NCBI RefSeq assembly: GCF_003449015.1
Contig: NZ_QRGD01000001.1
Coordinates: forward strand, 434,001-498,000
Direction of reading: 5' to 3'
Length of the DNA: 64,000 nucleotides
Source: Aureibaculum luteum
GTDB taxonomy: Bacteria > Bacteroidota > Bacteroidia > Flavobacteriales > Flavobacteriaceae
A program made the translations under genes and the position numbers. The notes below the pieces were generated by a model that saw only the letters and a program-made list of their open reading frames with translations, was not told the origin of the DNA and searched no databases. Position 1 is the first letter of the stretch. Every line of letters begins with the position of its first letter. Of the stretch, positions 34,970 to 45,395 are shown piece after piece.

Positions 34970-35644
34970 ATGGCAAATAGAAGTTATTTATACTCCCTTA
35001 ATTACAACCAATGCAAACTAGAAAAAGCACTTAAAAAGACCATTTCTGGAGTGTCAGAAAGCGAGTATTATATTCCTTTAGCTTATAAAATACTGATCAG
35101 TCAAGAAATTCAAATGTGCAATTCCATCATATGGGATAACAAACAAAAAATAGCCTTAACAGGTAATTTAGAAAAAGGAAAAAGTAAATTATTTGATTTT
35201 TTAGAAACGCTGAAATCTAAAAGACTATTTGATGAAAATTTACTTATTGAAAAAATTGAAAACACCAGAATTTCACTTTCTAAGACCGAAAAATATGGCC
35301 TTTTAGAACCTGGGGAAATTTATGATTTGGAAAATGAAAACATCTACGACCAAAATACCAGACTCTATAGTAATTTAAAAAATATAGATTCTGAGATTAA
35401 ATCGTTCTATAAAGCTGTTTTAGAAATTGAAGAAAAGCTTACCAGCCAAAAAAGTTATTTAAAAGATCTTAAAGACAATAATGACTTTGTAGGTAGAATA
35501 TTCGTGAAACTATTTTCAAAAAAGAAAGTACCCGTCAAAGATAGTATTCGTAAGCTTGAAAATAACATCGCATATTACCAACAAGAAAAATGGAATTTAT
35601 TGGGCATTGATCAATGGAAAGATCATTTATATTATAATTTTTGA
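34970..35644 (+). CDS. MANRSYL-type protein, possibly truncated by frameshift
   Basis: A 224-residue cytoplasmic protein that opens MANRSYLYSLNYNQ, the conserved start of a broad uncharacterised family often found beside toxin-immunity-like genes. The rest is mostly helical with a coiled-coil segment at about 138-215 (SEIKSFYKAVLEIEEKL ... VKDSIRKLENNIAYYQQEK). The frame ends right after T5 at 35638-35642; one T fewer would extend it by about 54 residues to 35804. Family length varies, so I cannot tell whether the extension is genuine. Confidence 0.6.
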   Translation: MANRSYLYSLNYNQCKLEKALKKTISGVSESEYYIPLAYKILISQEIQMCNSIIWDNKQKIALTGNLEKGKSKLFDFLETLKSKRLFDENLLIEKIENTRISLSKTEKYGLLEPGEIYDLENENIYDQNTRLYSNLKNIDSEIKSFYKAVLEIEEKLTSQKSYLKDLKDNNDFVGRIFVKLFSKKKVPVKDSIRKLENNIAYYQQEKWNLLGIDQWKDHLYYNF

Positions 35645-35804
35645 TGAGAACCTACTTTATAAGAACCAAAATTATCATTTTTTAATAGGAGGTAAAAGCT
35701 CTGATAATAATTCAATACATAGCGTATTTAACTCCAGAAGTGGTTATTACTTTAGCGGTATTATAAAATTTGATAGTCTAAGAAATGACATCATTTACTT
35801 CTAA
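35645..35804 (+). pseudogene. Possible 3' remainder of the MANRSYL-type gene
   Basis: The frame reached by dropping one T at 35638-35642 reads DENLLYKNQNYHFLIGG, then about 35 further residues ending NDIIYF and a stop. It has beta-strand character unlike the coiled coil before it. It could be the true C-terminus, the relic of another gene, or chance. Confidence 0.3.
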
Positions 35805-35892
35805 AATAAAGTAATAGAAATTATAAAAAACATTACACGAATAAATGTCTCTGTTTTAATTACAAGGCCATCTAATTTTTTAGGCACATAGT

Positions 35893-36354
35893 ATGAAAAA
35901 TAAACGGAAAGCAATATTTTTATTAATTACACTACTAACAATAAATTTAGGTTTTTACATATGGACAAACAGCATAGAGAACGAAACTAAAAAATACGAC
36001 AACTACGATTTTGAAATTGGTCGCTTTTTTCAACAGTCTAATGCTAGCCTGACTGATTCATTAGAAATAGCAACAAAATTATATTCCGTCGAACCCGCTT
36101 TACGGTGGTTTGCTGCTATAAACTTTTATGCTAACAACAGTAAAGAAAGCATTAGAATACAACAGGTAAAAACTAAATATTCTGCCTTAAAATCACAAAA
36201 CGATGCTATATCTTTTAGAGAATTCTTTTATACTAACCTTAATGAACTAAGAGAAAAGTACTTTAAAAGTTATTCTTATAAAATACGTGAGTATAAATGG
36301 TATATACTTACACCTCTTTACGGATTGGTCTTATTATTTATGTTTAAACGTTAA
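35893..36354 (+). CDS. Unrecognised small two-TM protein
   Basis: A 153-residue protein with an N-terminal membrane helix (AIFLLITLLTINLGFYIW) and another at the very end (YILTPLYGLVLLFMF), leaving a loop of about 105 polar, helical residues between them, probably outside the cytoplasm. I recognise no family. It is the last gene of the unassigned run before the second sugar cluster. Confidence 0.5.
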   Translation: MKNKRKAIFLLITLLTINLGFYIWTNSIENETKKYDNYDFEIGRFFQQSNASLTDSLEIATKLYSVEPALRWFAAINFYANNSKESIRIQQVKTKYSALKSQNDAISFREFFYTNLNELREKYFKSYSYKIREYKWYILTPLYGLVLLFMFKR

Positions 36355-36665
36355 ATTTAAATTCCTTTGTTAATATAAAAAACTATGAATACTAAAATCC
36401 AATAAAATTTTGACCCAACATCGCATTGGGTGTATTCGGTTCCATTTCCAACCAAACCAATTTCCATTTACTAAATTTACACACTTCTCTAAAACAAAAC
36501 GTTCTAATTTTAGCAAGCTATTCATCAAAAAATATAATAATTTAGTAAAACAGTTACATAATTGCAAAAAAGTATCAAACAAAGCATAATTTCATGTAGT
36601 TCGAAAACCTAGTTTTATGTTACTTTGAAGAATAGTAGTTCAAAAAAAATCTTAAATAAACTTCC
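36355..36665. other. Non-coding gap of about 310 bp with one short hairpin
   Basis: ACCCAA(36413-36418) and TTGGGT(36426-36431) form a six-pair hairpin with a 7-base loop and no T-run. It may mark the end of the preceding transcript. I see nothing else; this gap separates the unassigned run from the glycosidase cluster. Confidence 0.4.
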
Positions 36666-37661
36666 ATGAATAAAAAAGAATTAAATAGTAAAAAAACTAT
36701 TACTTGTAATTCAAATTCTGATTGTTGTACGCCAAATTCTAAAGTTGAAGAAAATGTGGTTCATAATAGCCTAGTTCAGCGACGTGATTTTATGAAGGTA
36801 ATGGGGTTAGGCCTTGTTGGATTAACAACACTTGGGTTAAGTCATCCCTTAAGTGCAACAGGAATTCTTCAAGAAGGTTATAAAATTCCTATCAATAAAA
36901 ATTTAGATCCTGCTTGGATAAAATCATTATATCAGAGGGGTACTCCAGAAACTTATACAGGTAAAGAATTGGTATATATAGGAATGCCGGTTGGTGGTAT
37001 TTGTGCAGGTCAAGTGTATTTAGGTGGTGATGGAAAACTTTGGTTGTGGGATATTTTTAACGACACCAAAGAAGGTATTGTAGATACAACACACCAGTTG
37101 AATGGGAGAAAAGTTAGAGCGAGAGATGGTAGTAATTATATTGTCCCAGTGACTCAAGAATATCCTTTCGATCAAGGTTTTGCTATTAAGGTAAAGCAAA
37201 ATACTAAAAGTTGGGTTCGTGAGCTAAGCTACAAAGGATTTAAAGACATAACGTTTAAAGGACAATATCCCGTCGGGGAGGTCAATTTTAAAGATAAAAA
37301 CCTTCCCGTTACGGTTAAGTTAAAAGCCTTTTCACCATTTATACCTTTAGATGTCAAATCATCAAGTTATCCAGCAACGATAATGCATTACACTATCACT
37401 AATACTACTGATAAAGAAGTTACTTGCGAACTCTCGGGCTGGTTAGAAAATGCAGCATTACACATTTCAGGTTCAGCTTCTGAGGTGCAATTAAAAAATT
37501 CTATTGTTAAAAAGGGAAATACTTCTGCACTGTTTTGTGAAGCCTTGATTGATGAAAATGGCTCTGAGCTCGATTTTAAATTTAAAGATAAACGTGATTA
37601 CGGAAACATGAGTTTAACCTTACTAAATGCAGATGAATCTGTAAAAGCAATAACTCAATAA
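36666..37661 (+). CDS. GH116-like glycosidase with Tat signal, N-terminal part (gene interrupted by in-frame TAA)
   Basis: The N-terminal beta domain of a GH116/DUF608-type enzyme. After a Cys-rich leader, LVQRRDFMKVMGLGLVGLT (RR at 39-40) is a twin-arginine signal, so the enzyme would be exported folded. [20 protein letters not shown] and LWLWDIFND match the same region of the gene at 48666 ([28 protein letters not shown]). The frame stops at TAA 37659-37661 (codon 332), but the same frame goes on with matching sequence up to 39464. The enzyme would normally be about 930 residues. Confidence 0.8.
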   Translation: MNKKELNSKKTITCNSNSDCCTPNSKVEENVVHNSLVQRRDFMKVMGLGLVGLTTLGLSHPLSATGILQEGYKIPINKNLDPAWIKSLYQRGTPETYTGKELVYIGMPVGGICAGQVYLGGDGKLWLWDIFNDTKEGIVDTTHQLNGRKVRARDGSNYIVPVTQEYPFDQGFAIKVKQNTKSWVRELSYKGFKDITFKGQYPVGEVNFKDKNLPVTVKLKAFSPFIPLDVKSSSYPATIMHYTITNTTDKEVTCELSGWLENAALHISGSASEVQLKNSIVKKGNTSALFCEALIDENGSELDFKFKDKRDYGNMSLTLLNADESVKAITQ

Positions 37662-39464
37662 AATAATTATTTACAGCCTTTTATAGCTTCAGAAAACGAA
37701 ATAAACACTGAAGTAATAGAACCTTTTGGTATTAGTTTACGAGGAGGATTAAGCAAAACAGTAACATTAACTGCAGGACAGCGTAAAGAGATTTCATTTG
37801 TGATAAGTTGGTATTTTCCTAATTTAAGTGCCGACGGTGACCGTTTTAAAGGACGTTCTTATAGTAATCATTTTAAAAATGCTCTGGAAATTGGTCAAGA
37901 AATTGCTGAAAATTTCACCAATTTACATCAAAAAACAGCGTCTTTTGTTGATATGTTTTATAATAAATCAACATTACCATATTGGTTTTTAAACCGAACT
38001 TTTGCAAACACATCAACTTTAGCAACTGAAACTTGCTATCTTTTAGAAGATGGTCGTTTTTGGGCTTGGGAAGGTATTGGTTATTGCCCAGGAACCTGTA
38101 CCCACGTTTGGCATTATGCCCAAGCTATGGGACGCGTGTTCCCTGAATTAGAACGAAATTTAAGAGAGCAAACCGACTTTTCGGTGATTGAAAGTAATGG
38201 GAAAATTGACTTTAGAGGCGGTAGAGCCAATAGAGATGCTACCGATGGACAAGCAGGTATTGTTTTAAGATCGTACCGTGAGCATCAAATGACTGTAGAC
38301 AATATCTTTTTAAAAACGAATTGGAAATATATTAAATCGGCATTGCAATATCTAATTGATATGGATGCTGAAGATGGTGAAGCAAATGGAATGATCTACG
38401 GAGAACAGCACAACACCTTAGATGCCGAATGGTATGGCAACATTCCTGTAATAACTTCTTTGTATTTGGCAGCATTAAAAGCAGGTCAACAAATGGCAAT
38501 TGAAATGGAAGACAATAGCTTTTCTAAAATGTGCACAACCATTTTGAAAAAAGGGAAAAAAAATATAGAAACCCTGTATAATGGTGAGTATTTTGTTCAA
38601 AATGAAGACCCAAAACACGAAGATGCTATTGGTATTGGTGCGGGTTGTTATATAGATCAGGTATTCGGACAAAGTTGGGCATTCCAATTAGGATTGGGAC
38701 GATTGTATAATAAAGAAATGATTCAAAATTCATTAGACGCTCTTTGGAAATACAATTTTGTGCCTAATATGGGTGAATTTAGAAAATCGTTACCAGAGAG
38801 TTTAGCAGGTCGCCCGTATGCGATTGATGACGATGCAGGTTTAGTCATGTGCACGTGGCCAAAAGGCGGTAAAAAAAGTGATTGGAAAAAGCACTGGCAA
38901 TTTGGATATTTTAATGAATGTATGACAGGGTTTGAATACGAAGCAGCAGGACATATGGTTTGGGAAGATAAAATTAAAGAAGGATTAGCCATTACTAGAG
39001 CCATTCACGACCGTTACCATGCAGGAAAAAGAAATCCATACAATGAAGTAGAATGTAGCGACCATTACGCAAGAGCGATGGCAAGTTATGGTGTGTATTT
39101 GGCAGCTTGTGGTTTTGAGTACCACGGACCTAAAAAACATTTGGCTTTTGCTCCTAAATTGAACCCAGAAAATTTTCAAGCAGGATTTATAGCTGCTGAA
39201 GGTTGGGGAACGTATACGCAAACACAAAGTAGAAATACACTACAGGTATCTATTGAATTAGCATCAGGAAATTTGGGACTTAAAGAAGTCAGTTTAGAAA
39301 TTCCAAATGGAAAAAAATTAAAAAAAGCAGTACTACATTTAAATGGAAAACGAGTAAAAAACACTTGTACAACAAAGGCTTCTAAAGTATTAATAAAATT
39401 CAAAGCATTAGAAGTTATTGAAAACGGAAAATTAATTATTGAAATAAAATATATGTTCACATAA
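37662..39464 (+). pseudogene. GH116-like glycosidase, catalytic part after the in-frame TAA
   Basis: This is the same frame as the preceding part with no base gained or lost. It encodes the end of the beta domain (EISFVISWYFPNLSADG) and the (alpha/alpha)6 catalytic domain: WAWEGIGYCPGTCTHVWHY, where the Glu corresponds to the family nucleophile by position; QHNTLDAEWYG, the likely acid/base Asp region; and AGLVMCTWPKGG and KRNPYNEVECSDHYARAM. The only late start codon (GTG 37800) would give a protein without export signal or complete beta domain. All catalytic motifs are kept, so the stop is recent, bypassed, or an error. Confidence 0.75.
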
Positions 39465-39474
39465 TAATACAGTT

Positions 39475-40479
39475 ATGACTTTAAAATTAAGATTGAAAAT
39501 AGTAACGAGTCTTATACTCATAATTGGAGCTGTATCTTGTACTCAAAAAGTAAAAGTTGTTAAAAATGACACTACCCATTCAATGGATTCATTGAAAACT
39601 TTTGGAACGATGGGTAAAGAACTCAAAGTGTTAAAAAAAGGTAGTGAAACCGAATTGTTTTCATACCAAGGTAAAGGATGTATTACTCATATGTGGTTTG
39701 GAGGACAAGAATTGAAGCATATTGATATTAAAATCTATGTTGATGGCGAAGTGCAACCTTCCATTGATATGGAAATGTATTTGGGTCATGGTATTGGTTT
39801 TAAGGATGATTTTTCACCATGGGGAACAGAACGCATGGGAAATATTGGAGGAGAAAGTGGCATCTATAACACGTATAAAGTTCCTTTTGGAACCAACATA
39901 AGAATAACAGCTCAATTAACTGCAGAAGGTAAAGAATTAGAGAATTTTTGGTGGATTTTTAGAGGGACTGAAAATTTACCTGTTGAATTTAATGGTGTAA
40001 AACTACCAGACAATGCTCGTTTAAAATTACATAAATTAGAAAAACATAAAGCACAGCCTTTAGAAGAATTTTCAATGTGTGATATTGACGGGTCGGGTAT
40101 GCTATATCAAGTAACAATGGAGGCCAAGGGACTCCGTAAAACTAATCATTGGAAAGACCTGTCATTTATGGAATCTTGTATAAGAGCATATATTGGAGGG
40201 AAAAAGGAGCCACTATTTTTGTCATCGGGATTAGAGGATTATTTCCTTGGTACATATTATTTTAATAAAGGAAGATATACCAATATGTTGGCAGGATTAA
40301 CTCATTTTGATAAAGAAGAAAACGAATTTTCAGGATATAGATTACATGAAAATGACCCCGTGTTTTTTCAAAATGGAATGAGATTAACCAATCGCTGTGG
40401 TGAAGAAATTGATGGTAAAATTTTTCATGATCCACCAGCAACAGAATATACAACCTATGTGTGGACGTATGAATGGTAA
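39475..40479 (+). CDS. GH172/DUF2961 family lipoprotein
   Basis: A 334-residue lipoprotein (lipobox GAVSC, Cys22). FSYQGKGCITHMWF near the N-terminus, GLEDYFLGTYYFNKGRY near 260 and EFSGYRLHENDPVFFQNGMR near 285 are typical of DUF2961, now GH172. That family includes difructose-anhydride-forming and arabinan/fructan-acting enzymes with a jelly-roll fold that assemble as trimers. The conserved Glu and Asp of GLEDYF are plausible catalytic residues. It begins 10 bp after the GH116-like gene and 18 bp before the next, so it is inside one transcript. The substrate is unknown. Confidence 0.85.
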   Translation: MTLKLRLKIVTSLILIIGAVSCTQKVKVVKNDTTHSMDSLKTFGTMGKELKVLKKGSETELFSYQGKGCITHMWFGGQELKHIDIKIYVDGEVQPSIDMEMYLGHGIGFKDDFSPWGTERMGNIGGESGIYNTYKVPFGTNIRITAQLTAEGKELENFWWIFRGTENLPVEFNGVKLPDNARLKLHKLEKHKAQPLEEFSMCDIDGSGMLYQVTMEAKGLRKTNHWKDLSFMESCIRAYIGGKKEPLFLSSGLEDYFLGTYYFNKGRYTNMLAGLTHFDKEENEFSGYRLHENDPVFFQNGMRLTNRCGEEIDGKIFHDPPATEYTTYVWTYEW

Positions 40480-40497
40480 TTTTTAAAAGCAATTTAA

Positions 40498-43125
40498 ATG
40501 AAAAGTAAATTAAATATTTTGGTATGTATTATAGCAATATTTTGCTGTGGTTTAGCCTTTGGTCAGGCAAAAGATTGGCCTGTTTTAAAAACATATGTAG
40601 GTAAATATTTAGATGAAGTAGCAATGCCACTAGGGGGTATAGGTACGGGTACGGTTTCAATTGGAGGTCGAGGTGATTTACGCGATTGGGAATTGATGAA
40701 CAGAGGTGCTTTGGGGTATTTACCAGCTTTTAAATTTGTGCAACCGACAATTGCCAATGGGCCTTTTTTCGCCCTGTATTACAAAGAGCAGGATAAAGAA
40801 GCGGCTATAAAAGTATTGGAAGGTCCTGTGTCTACCAGAGACTATTATGGTGATTGGGGTGCGGATGCTGTAAATTCAGGATTTCCACGCTTTGAAGAAA
40901 CCACCTTTTCAACAGCATATCCGTTGGCACAAGTCTATTTTAAGCATAAAGAAGTGCCTGTGGATGTCCGTTTAGAAGCGTTTAATCCACTCATTATGGG
41001 GGATGCCGATAAAAGTGGAATTCCAGTAGCCGTATTACGATATGTGATTACTAATAATACAGACAAGCCTATAGAAACCTCTGTAGTTGGAATGGTTCCT
41101 AATTATATAGGAGTAGATGGTTGGTCTGGAAAGCCAAAGGATAATTATAACGATTATAAGGAAACGAAAAACCTAAAAGGACTGTATATGTATTCTGAAG
41201 GTGTAGACAAAAAAGACACCAATTGGGGGACGATGGCTTTGACTACTATGGCTAATGAAAATGTTACATACAGAACATCGTGGGCTAAACTAGGATGGAA
41301 TTGGACGTTTCGTGAGTTTTGGGATGATTTTATTGCTGATGGAAAACTAACAGACCATCCAGACAGAAAAAAAGTAACCGATAGTAATGGTAAAACAACA
41401 TTTATAGGTGGACATAATGTAAAGGACACCAAAAAAATAGAGACACCTCCAGCAACATTAGCTGTAAAACAACTATTGCAACCAGGAGAATCTAAAAAAG
41501 TAACGTTTATGCTTACTTGGTATTTTCCAAATCGTAGAGCATGGGATCATGGTGTTCATTCTGGTGGCGGTGGACCTGAAATTGTAGGTAATTATTATAC
41601 AACACTTTACGAAAACGCTTGGGATGTGGCTGAAAAAACGGCTAACGAACTTGAATCTTTAGAAAATGAAACGGTAAATTTTGTATCAACTTTAGTGAAT
41701 AGTGATATTCCGTCGGTTTTACAAGAAGCAGGGTTGTTCAACTTAAATAATTTGAGAAGCCAAACAGTTTTTAGAACCGCTGATGGTTTGCCTTTTGGTT
41801 TTGAAGGAACTGGAAGTATTAAAGGCACAAAAATAGGAGCTGATAAATCCTCGGGTTGGGGTTATGGAACTTGTACCCACGTTTGGAATTATGAATCTAC
41901 CACTCCGTTTGTTTTTGGAAACCTCGCTACTAAATTTAGAGAAGTCGAATTTTTGCACAGTGTTAACGATAATGGTGGTCAAAGCCATCGTGTAGGCTTA
42001 CCTATAAAGGAAAGAGGGAAAAATATGCAAAGTTGGGCAGCAGATGGACAAATGGGAACGCTTATAAAAGTATATCGCGATTGGCAATTATCGGGTGATG
42101 ATGAGAAGTTAAAAGAAATGTGGCCATACATTAAAAAGGCAATGGCTTTTGCTTGGACAGGAATTTGGGACACCAATAAAGATGGTGTAATGGAAGGGAG
42201 TCAGCATAATACGATGGATATTGCTTACAAAGGTCCAAATCCGCAAATGGCTGGTTGGTATTTAGGAGCATTAAAAGCTTCAGAAAAAATGGCGTCGCAT
42301 CTAAACGATAAAGCCTTTGCTAAAGAATGTAAAACACTTTTTGAAAAAGGAAGTAAATGGATTGATGCTAATATTTTTAATGGAGAATATTATGAGCATC
42401 ATATCCCAGATGGAACTTCAAAAGTAGCACAGTTAGGAAAAGGCTGTTTGGTAGATCAATTGGTGGGACAATATTTAGCACATACCGCTGGATTAGGATA
42501 TGTTTTAGATAAAAGCAACGTGCAAACCACTTTAAAAAGTATTATGAAATACAATTATGTAACCAACTTTAACGAACATTTTAATACCTTTAGAAGTTTT
42601 GGGTTAGGAGATGAAGCTGGTTTGGTAATGGCATCCTATCCAAGAGGAGAAAAATTAGATTTTCCATTTCCGTATTATACCGAAATTATGACTGGTTTTG
42701 AATACAGTACTGCGGCACATATGATTTATGAAGGTCAGGTAGAAAATGGACTTCAAATTTTTAAAGACATTCGTAACCGTTATGATGGCTATAAAAGAAA
42801 CCCTTTTAACGAAGGCGAATATGGTCACCGTTATGCACGAGCTATGGCAGCTTGGGCAGGTATTTTAGCTTATACAGGTTTCAATTATTCGGCCGTAGAT
42901 AAATCAATGAGTTTCAATGCTAAAAATGGTACTTATTTTTGGTCCAATGGGTATCAATACGGAAGCGTAAAAATTTCAGGAAACAATAAACAAAAAACAG
43001 TAACCTTACTATCTAAAAATGGTGATTTCATTTTAAAATCATTCACATTAAACGGTTTTGGTGCTAAAAAATTCAGAAAAGGAAAAAACTTAGAAAAAGG
43101 AAAAGAAATTCAGTTTAAAATATAA
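40498..43125 (+). CDS. GH116 family glycosidase (GBA2-like)
   Basis: An 875-residue exported enzyme (Sec signal ending GLAFGQA). GH116 includes beta-glucosidases, beta-xylosidases and the non-lysosomal glucosylceramidase GBA2. The N-terminal beta domain starts [20 protein letters not shown] followed by DWELMN. The (alpha/alpha)6 domain has [11 protein letters not shown] then [31 protein letters not shown] (the Asp aligns with the DQTYD acid/base region of GBA2-type enzymes, as I recall it), [14 protein letters not shown] and [19 protein letters not shown]. It is intact, unlike its Tat-exported neighbour. Removal of a beta-linked sugar from a periplasmic substrate is the expected reaction. Confidence 0.9.
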   Translation: MKSKLNILVCIIAIFCCGLAFGQAKDWPVLKTYVGKYLDEVAMPLGGIGTGTVSIGGRGDLRDWELMNRGALGYLPAFKFVQPTIANGPFFALYYKEQDKEAAIKVLEGPVSTRDYYGDWGADAVNSGFPRFEETTFSTAYPLAQVYFKHKEVPVDVRLEAFNPLIMGDADKSGIPVAVLRYVITNNTDKPIETSVVGMVPNYIGVDGWSGKPKDNYNDYKETKNLKGLYMYSEGVDKKDTNWGTMALTTMANENVTYRTSWAKLGWNWTFREFWDDFIADGKLTDHPDRKKVTDSNGKTTFIGGHNVKDTKKIETPPATLAVKQLLQPGESKKVTFMLTWYFPNRRAWDHGVHSGGGGPEIVGNYYTTLYENAWDVAEKTANELESLENETVNFVSTLVNSDIPSVLQEAGLFNLNNLRSQTVFRTADGLPFGFEGTGSIKGTKIGADKSSGWGYGTCTHVWNYESTTPFVFGNLATKFREVEFLHSVNDNGGQSHRVGLPIKERGKNMQSWAADGQMGTLIKVYRDWQLSGDDEKLKEMWPYIKKAMAFAWTGIWDTNKDGVMEGSQHNTMDIAYKGPNPQMAGWYLGALKASEKMASHLNDKAFAKECKTLFEKGSKWIDANIFNGEYYEHHIPDGTSKVAQLGKGCLVDQLVGQYLAHTAGLGYVLDKSNVQTTLKSIMKYNYVTNFNEHFNTFRSFGLGDEAGLVMASYPRGEKLDFPFPYYTEIMTGFEYSTAAHMIYEGQVENGLQIFKDIRNRYDGYKRNPFNEGEYGHRYARAMAAWAGILAYTGFNYSAVDKSMSFNAKNGTYFWSNGYQYGSVKISGNNKQKTVTLLSKNGDFILKSFTLNGFGAKKFRKGKNLEKGKEIQFKI

Positions 43126-43296
43126 AAATAGGGACAATATGACGACTTTATACACTGAAAATAATGAAAACATTAAAACAATCAAGTATCACATATAACC
43201 GTAATAACAATAACACCTAGTATGGGACATAAAGAACTGATACCTTATAATTACTTCTGTAAATTTTCAGTAAAAAAATATTATCAGACTCAAACT

Positions 43297-45339
43297 ATGT
43301 TAAAAAAAATTAAGCAGTTCTTGCCAATACTAATATTTGCCACCAGCATTTCGCAAGCACAAACATTTAATGTTACTAGAATCCAAGACGTTTACAAAAT
43401 ACAGGTAAATGTAAACGGCTTACCTTATTTGTCTTCACCTTCAGAAGGGTTATGGTCTATTGCTACCACGTGGAAAAATGATTGGCCAACAGATTGGAAA
43501 CATGCAGAAGCGACCAGTTTTAATACCTATGGAGAATGGACTGTTTTAAGAGGTAAACTGAGCTTACCTCAAGGCGATTGGCATTTTCAAGATGCGTATA
43601 AACAAGAAAAAGACAAAGTAAAATGTATTCGTAGGTTTGAGTGGAGAGGCAATGAAGAATTAGATAGCATTACATTGGCTATTCGCTGGAAAGTAAAAGC
43701 TGAAAAAGCACAAACTTTTTTACCAGGTATTTTGTATTATGGAAATCCGTCAGGAGAAAAAAATGGAGTTAGAAAAATTCCAGTATATCATGGTGAAACA
43801 GGAGAGAAAGCCATTTTTGAAGAACACCGTTATACCATGCCATTTGCGAGCTTAGAATGGCAAGACACAAATGCGTTTAAAGGTGCGGCATTGCACAGTA
43901 TACCAAGTCCCGTAGTTGGAGCAAATCATTTTGACCAGTGGTGGTCTCTTGGAGTTGAAGCTTTTGAAAGTGACTCTGAATTGGTATTATTATCGGGCCC
44001 TATAACTTATAATAACAGGTTAAGTGTCGCCAAAGCACTACAAACTAAAGAAATGGCGTATCCTGATACATTTATGAAAGTTAAACCCGGAACGGTTATA
44101 GAAAAGACCTTTTATTTAGAAGCTTATGATGTTGATTCTAAAGGAGCTGGTTTTCAAAAACCTTTGTACAGTTCTATCGCAATTTTTAATCCTTTTTATG
44201 TAGGAGACTTGCCTAGTTATAACGATATTTTAAAATCAAAATATCAATTTACAAAAGCAAGGTATATGGAAACTCCCACCTATGCAGGTTTTAATATGTT
44301 TCCAGAAAATATTGTACCACAGATAGTATTGGGTTGGGCAGGACAATCAGAAGCACCAACATACGCATTACAAGTTTTAAAAGAGCGATTTAAAGATGAT
44401 AATATTTGGGGTATGGTTCAAAAGTCATTGGACCACATAACCACATCAACCATAGGTAAAGAAGGTTTTATGGTGAACTATAATACCAATACAAAAAAAT
44501 GGTCGTCAACAGACCCTGTTTCTCAAGGTCAAGCCATGAATAGTATTATTTTAGCTATTAAAACGGGCAGAAAAAGACAGGAGATAAACACCAAATTATG
44601 GGAAACCTTTATAAAGAAAGTATGCGATATTCATTCTAAAAGAATTTTGAGTAATGCTTGGAATCCAATAAATACAGCCGAAGCATTTTATATTTCACCT
44701 TTATTAATTGCTGGGAAACTTTTTAAAAATGAAACCTATAAAAAAGCAGCCTTAAAAATGACCGAATATTACGGCAAACGTCATTTGGATATGACTGAAC
44801 CTTATTGGGGTGGTACATTAGATGCTACTTGTGAGGATAAAGAAGGGGCTTGGGGTGCTTTTCAAGGATTTTTAGCAGCTTATGAGCACACCAAAGAACC
44901 AAAATATTTAAAATGGGCAAAACACGCAGGAGACGTAACGTTAAGTTATACAGTGGTTTGGGACATTCCATTACCCGCTGGTCGCTTGGCAGATCATAAC
45001 TTTAAAACTAGAGGTTGGACTGGGGTTTCACCTCAAAATCAACATTTAGATGTTTATGGTGTTTTAATAGCACCATCCATCTATAAATTAGGGGTTTATA
45101 CCCAAAAAGAATCGTTAAAGCAATTATCAAAAGTAATGTACAGAAGTTGCGGACAGCTTTTAGACCCGTTTGGTTCGCAAGGGGAACAAATTCAACAAAC
45201 TAATTTTGCACAACACGGCGACATGTCTAATGTGTTTAAATTGCGTGGTGGGTATTCCGAAGGATGGACAGTATATTGGATAACGGCACATTTTTTACAC
45301 GCAGCAGCTCAATTTGAAGAAATGGGTGTGAAATTGTAA
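43297..45339 (+). CDS. Unrecognised exported protein, probably (alpha/alpha)6 carbohydrate-active
   Basis: A 680-residue protein. The ATG at 43297 gives a Sec signal (MLKKIKQFLPILIFATSISQAQ); the frame is open from 43222 but that leader is polar. An N-terminal beta-rich half (about 25-300) with many aromatic residues (WSIATTWKNDWPTDWKHAE, FDQWWSLGVEAFES) is followed by a helical half (about 320-680) with GAWGAFQGFLAAYEH, TVVWDIPLPAGRLADHNF and GGYSEGWTVYWITAHFLHAA, the look of a six-hairpin toroid. I cannot name a GH or PL family. Its position between GH116 and phosphodiesterase genes supports a role in glycoconjugate breakdown. Confidence 0.6.
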   Translation: MLKKIKQFLPILIFATSISQAQTFNVTRIQDVYKIQVNVNGLPYLSSPSEGLWSIATTWKNDWPTDWKHAEATSFNTYGEWTVLRGKLSLPQGDWHFQDAYKQEKDKVKCIRRFEWRGNEELDSITLAIRWKVKAEKAQTFLPGILYYGNPSGEKNGVRKIPVYHGETGEKAIFEEHRYTMPFASLEWQDTNAFKGAALHSIPSPVVGANHFDQWWSLGVEAFESDSELVLLSGPITYNNRLSVAKALQTKEMAYPDTFMKVKPGTVIEKTFYLEAYDVDSKGAGFQKPLYSSIAIFNPFYVGDLPSYNDILKSKYQFTKARYMETPTYAGFNMFPENIVPQIVLGWAGQSEAPTYALQVLKERFKDDNIWGMVQKSLDHITTSTIGKEGFMVNYNTNTKKWSSTDPVSQGQAMNSIILAIKTGRKRQEINTKLWETFIKKVCDIHSKRILSNAWNPINTAEAFYISPLLIAGKLFKNETYKKAALKMTEYYGKRHLDMTEPYWGGTLDATCEDKEGAWGAFQGFLAAYEHTKEPKYLKWAKHAGDVTLSYTVVWDIPLPAGRLADHNFKTRGWTGVSPQNQHLDVYGVLIAPSIYKLGVYTQKESLKQLSKVMYRSCGQLLDPFGSQGEQIQQTNFAQHGDMSNVFKLRGGYSEGWTVYWITAHFLHAAAQFEEMGVKL

Positions 45340-45395
45340 AATGAATTTTAAAAAATGATTTACATCAAATAAACTTATAAAAATAAAAGAAATCA

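Noticed and set aside
35556-35804. Independent 82-codon gene overlapping the MANRSYL-type gene
   Set aside because: Its first third overlaps the coiled-coil coding region in another frame; only the part after 35645 might be meaningful, as a frameshifted tail.
18683-36354. Prophage or integrative element as explanation of the unassigned array
   Set aside because: No integrase, transposase, phage structural gene, conjugation gene or tRNA-linked attachment repeat is visible at either side.
3402-37661. Reassignment of TAA as a sense codon, suggested by two interrupted genes
   Set aside because: Many intact genes in the window end properly at TAA with terminators or coupled starts right after it, so TAA is a normal stop here.
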